From NCBI GenBank assembly GCA_903898975.1, contig CAIUHT010001221.1, positions 1 through 7,234 of the forward strand: a stretch of 7,234 nt of DNA. Reading direction: 5' to 3'. Under the pieces are notes generated by a model. That model was given only the letters and a program-made list of their open reading frames with translations, made no database searches and was not told the DNA's origin. Position numbers and translations under genes: made by a program. Of the stretch, positions 6,997-7,234 are shown one piece after another (the stretch's first letter is position 1; every line of letters starts with the position of its first letter). This stretch comes from an uncultured Planctomycetaceae bacterium (GTDB taxonomy: Bacteria > Planctomycetota > Planctomycetia > Planctomycetales > Planctomycetaceae).

Positions 6997-7212
6997 ATGG
7001 CCGACAACAGCGACATCAGCCGGAACTACAAGGAGTTTGTGGACCTGCTGCCGCTGACCCTGACACTGGCGGGACTGCCCCCCAGCAGCCAGGGGATCTA
7101 TTTCACGGAAGATCAGATCGCGGCCCGCAGCTTCACGATCAAGCACGCCTACCGCGCGGCCCGCAGCCTGATGCGGGATTGTGTGATTCCGAAAGACGCC
7201 TCCCCACGCTGA
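6997..7212 (+). CDS. Small hypothetical protein, 71 residues
   Basis: I do not recognise the family. The sequence looks like a real protein rather than a GC artefact: it has mixed composition, with NYKEFVDLLPLTLTLAGLP (10-28), a central GIYFTEDQIAARSFTIKHAYRAARSLMRDCV (33-63) likely to form one or two amphipathic helices, and few Pro or Arg runs. There is no signal peptide or clear membrane segment, so it is probably cytoplasmic. The ATG at 6997 lies 111 bp after the FHA stop, with only weak purine-rich sequence (GACCGCGAG) upstream. It is on the same strand as the FHA gene and could be co-transcribed if the intervening hairpin does not terminate. Its TGA overlaps a possible next ATG by one base, suggesting coupled translation with a gene continuing past the window. 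Confidence 0.65.
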   Translation: MADNSDISRNYKEFVDLLPLTLTLAGLPPSSQGIYFTEDQIAARSFTIKHAYRAARSLMRDCVIPKDASPR

Positions 7213-7234
7213 TGAGCCAACCCCGTCCCCCCCG
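7212..7234 (+). CDS. Possible start of a downstream gene (3' partial)
   Basis: An ATG shares its A with the TGA stop of the preceding small gene (TGATG), an arrangement common in translationally coupled pairs. Only about seven codons (MSQPRPP) are visible, too few to identify. No Shine-Dalgarno site is seen, so this rests on the overlap alone. Confidence 0.3.

Overview
The window is GC-rich (roughly two thirds G+C by eye) and reads as chromosomal DNA from a planctomycete-like bacterium. That assignment is an inference. It rests on loosely packed, mostly single genes with weak or absent Shine-Dalgarno sites, a Dus protein with an unusual GRCRGG segment, a Pro/Met/Tyr-rich FHA-domain protein, and a DUF3365-type haem sensor kinase. 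No mobile element, CRISPR array, rRNA or tRNA gene was recognised.

Left part (1-3594, all + strand): the 3' end of a thiamine-diphosphate 2-oxoacid dehydrogenase E1 beta-type gene, a strong hairpin, a 24-bp tandem duplication, a tRNA-dihydrouridine synthase gene (dus), a 394-bp gap holding a 15-bp minisatellite and C-rich tracts, and a GT4/WcaI-like glycosyltransferase gene.

Middle (3654-5396, - strand): a membrane histidine kinase convergent with the glycosyltransferase gene. Its extracytoplasmic sensor region carries a CxxCH haem c attachment motif. No response regulator gene is in the window, so it appears orphan here.

Right part (5397-7234): a 589-bp gap between the divergent kinase and FHA genes, containing a second copy of a 12-bp-periodic sequence that also forms the dus N-terminal coding region, and a likely promoter with an overlapping inverted repeat. 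Then come a forkhead-associated (FHA) protein with a low-complexity tail, a small 71-residue hypothetical protein, and a possible start of another gene at the edge.

The genes do not form an obvious pathway. They look like housekeeping metabolism, RNA modification, envelope polysaccharide synthesis and two separate signalling components. The most notable items are the haem c sensor kinase, the repeat shared by dus and a distant intergenic region, the minisatellite, and the FHA protein with repeated Thr-Ala-hydrophobic motifs. I did not find a convincing new multi-gene system.
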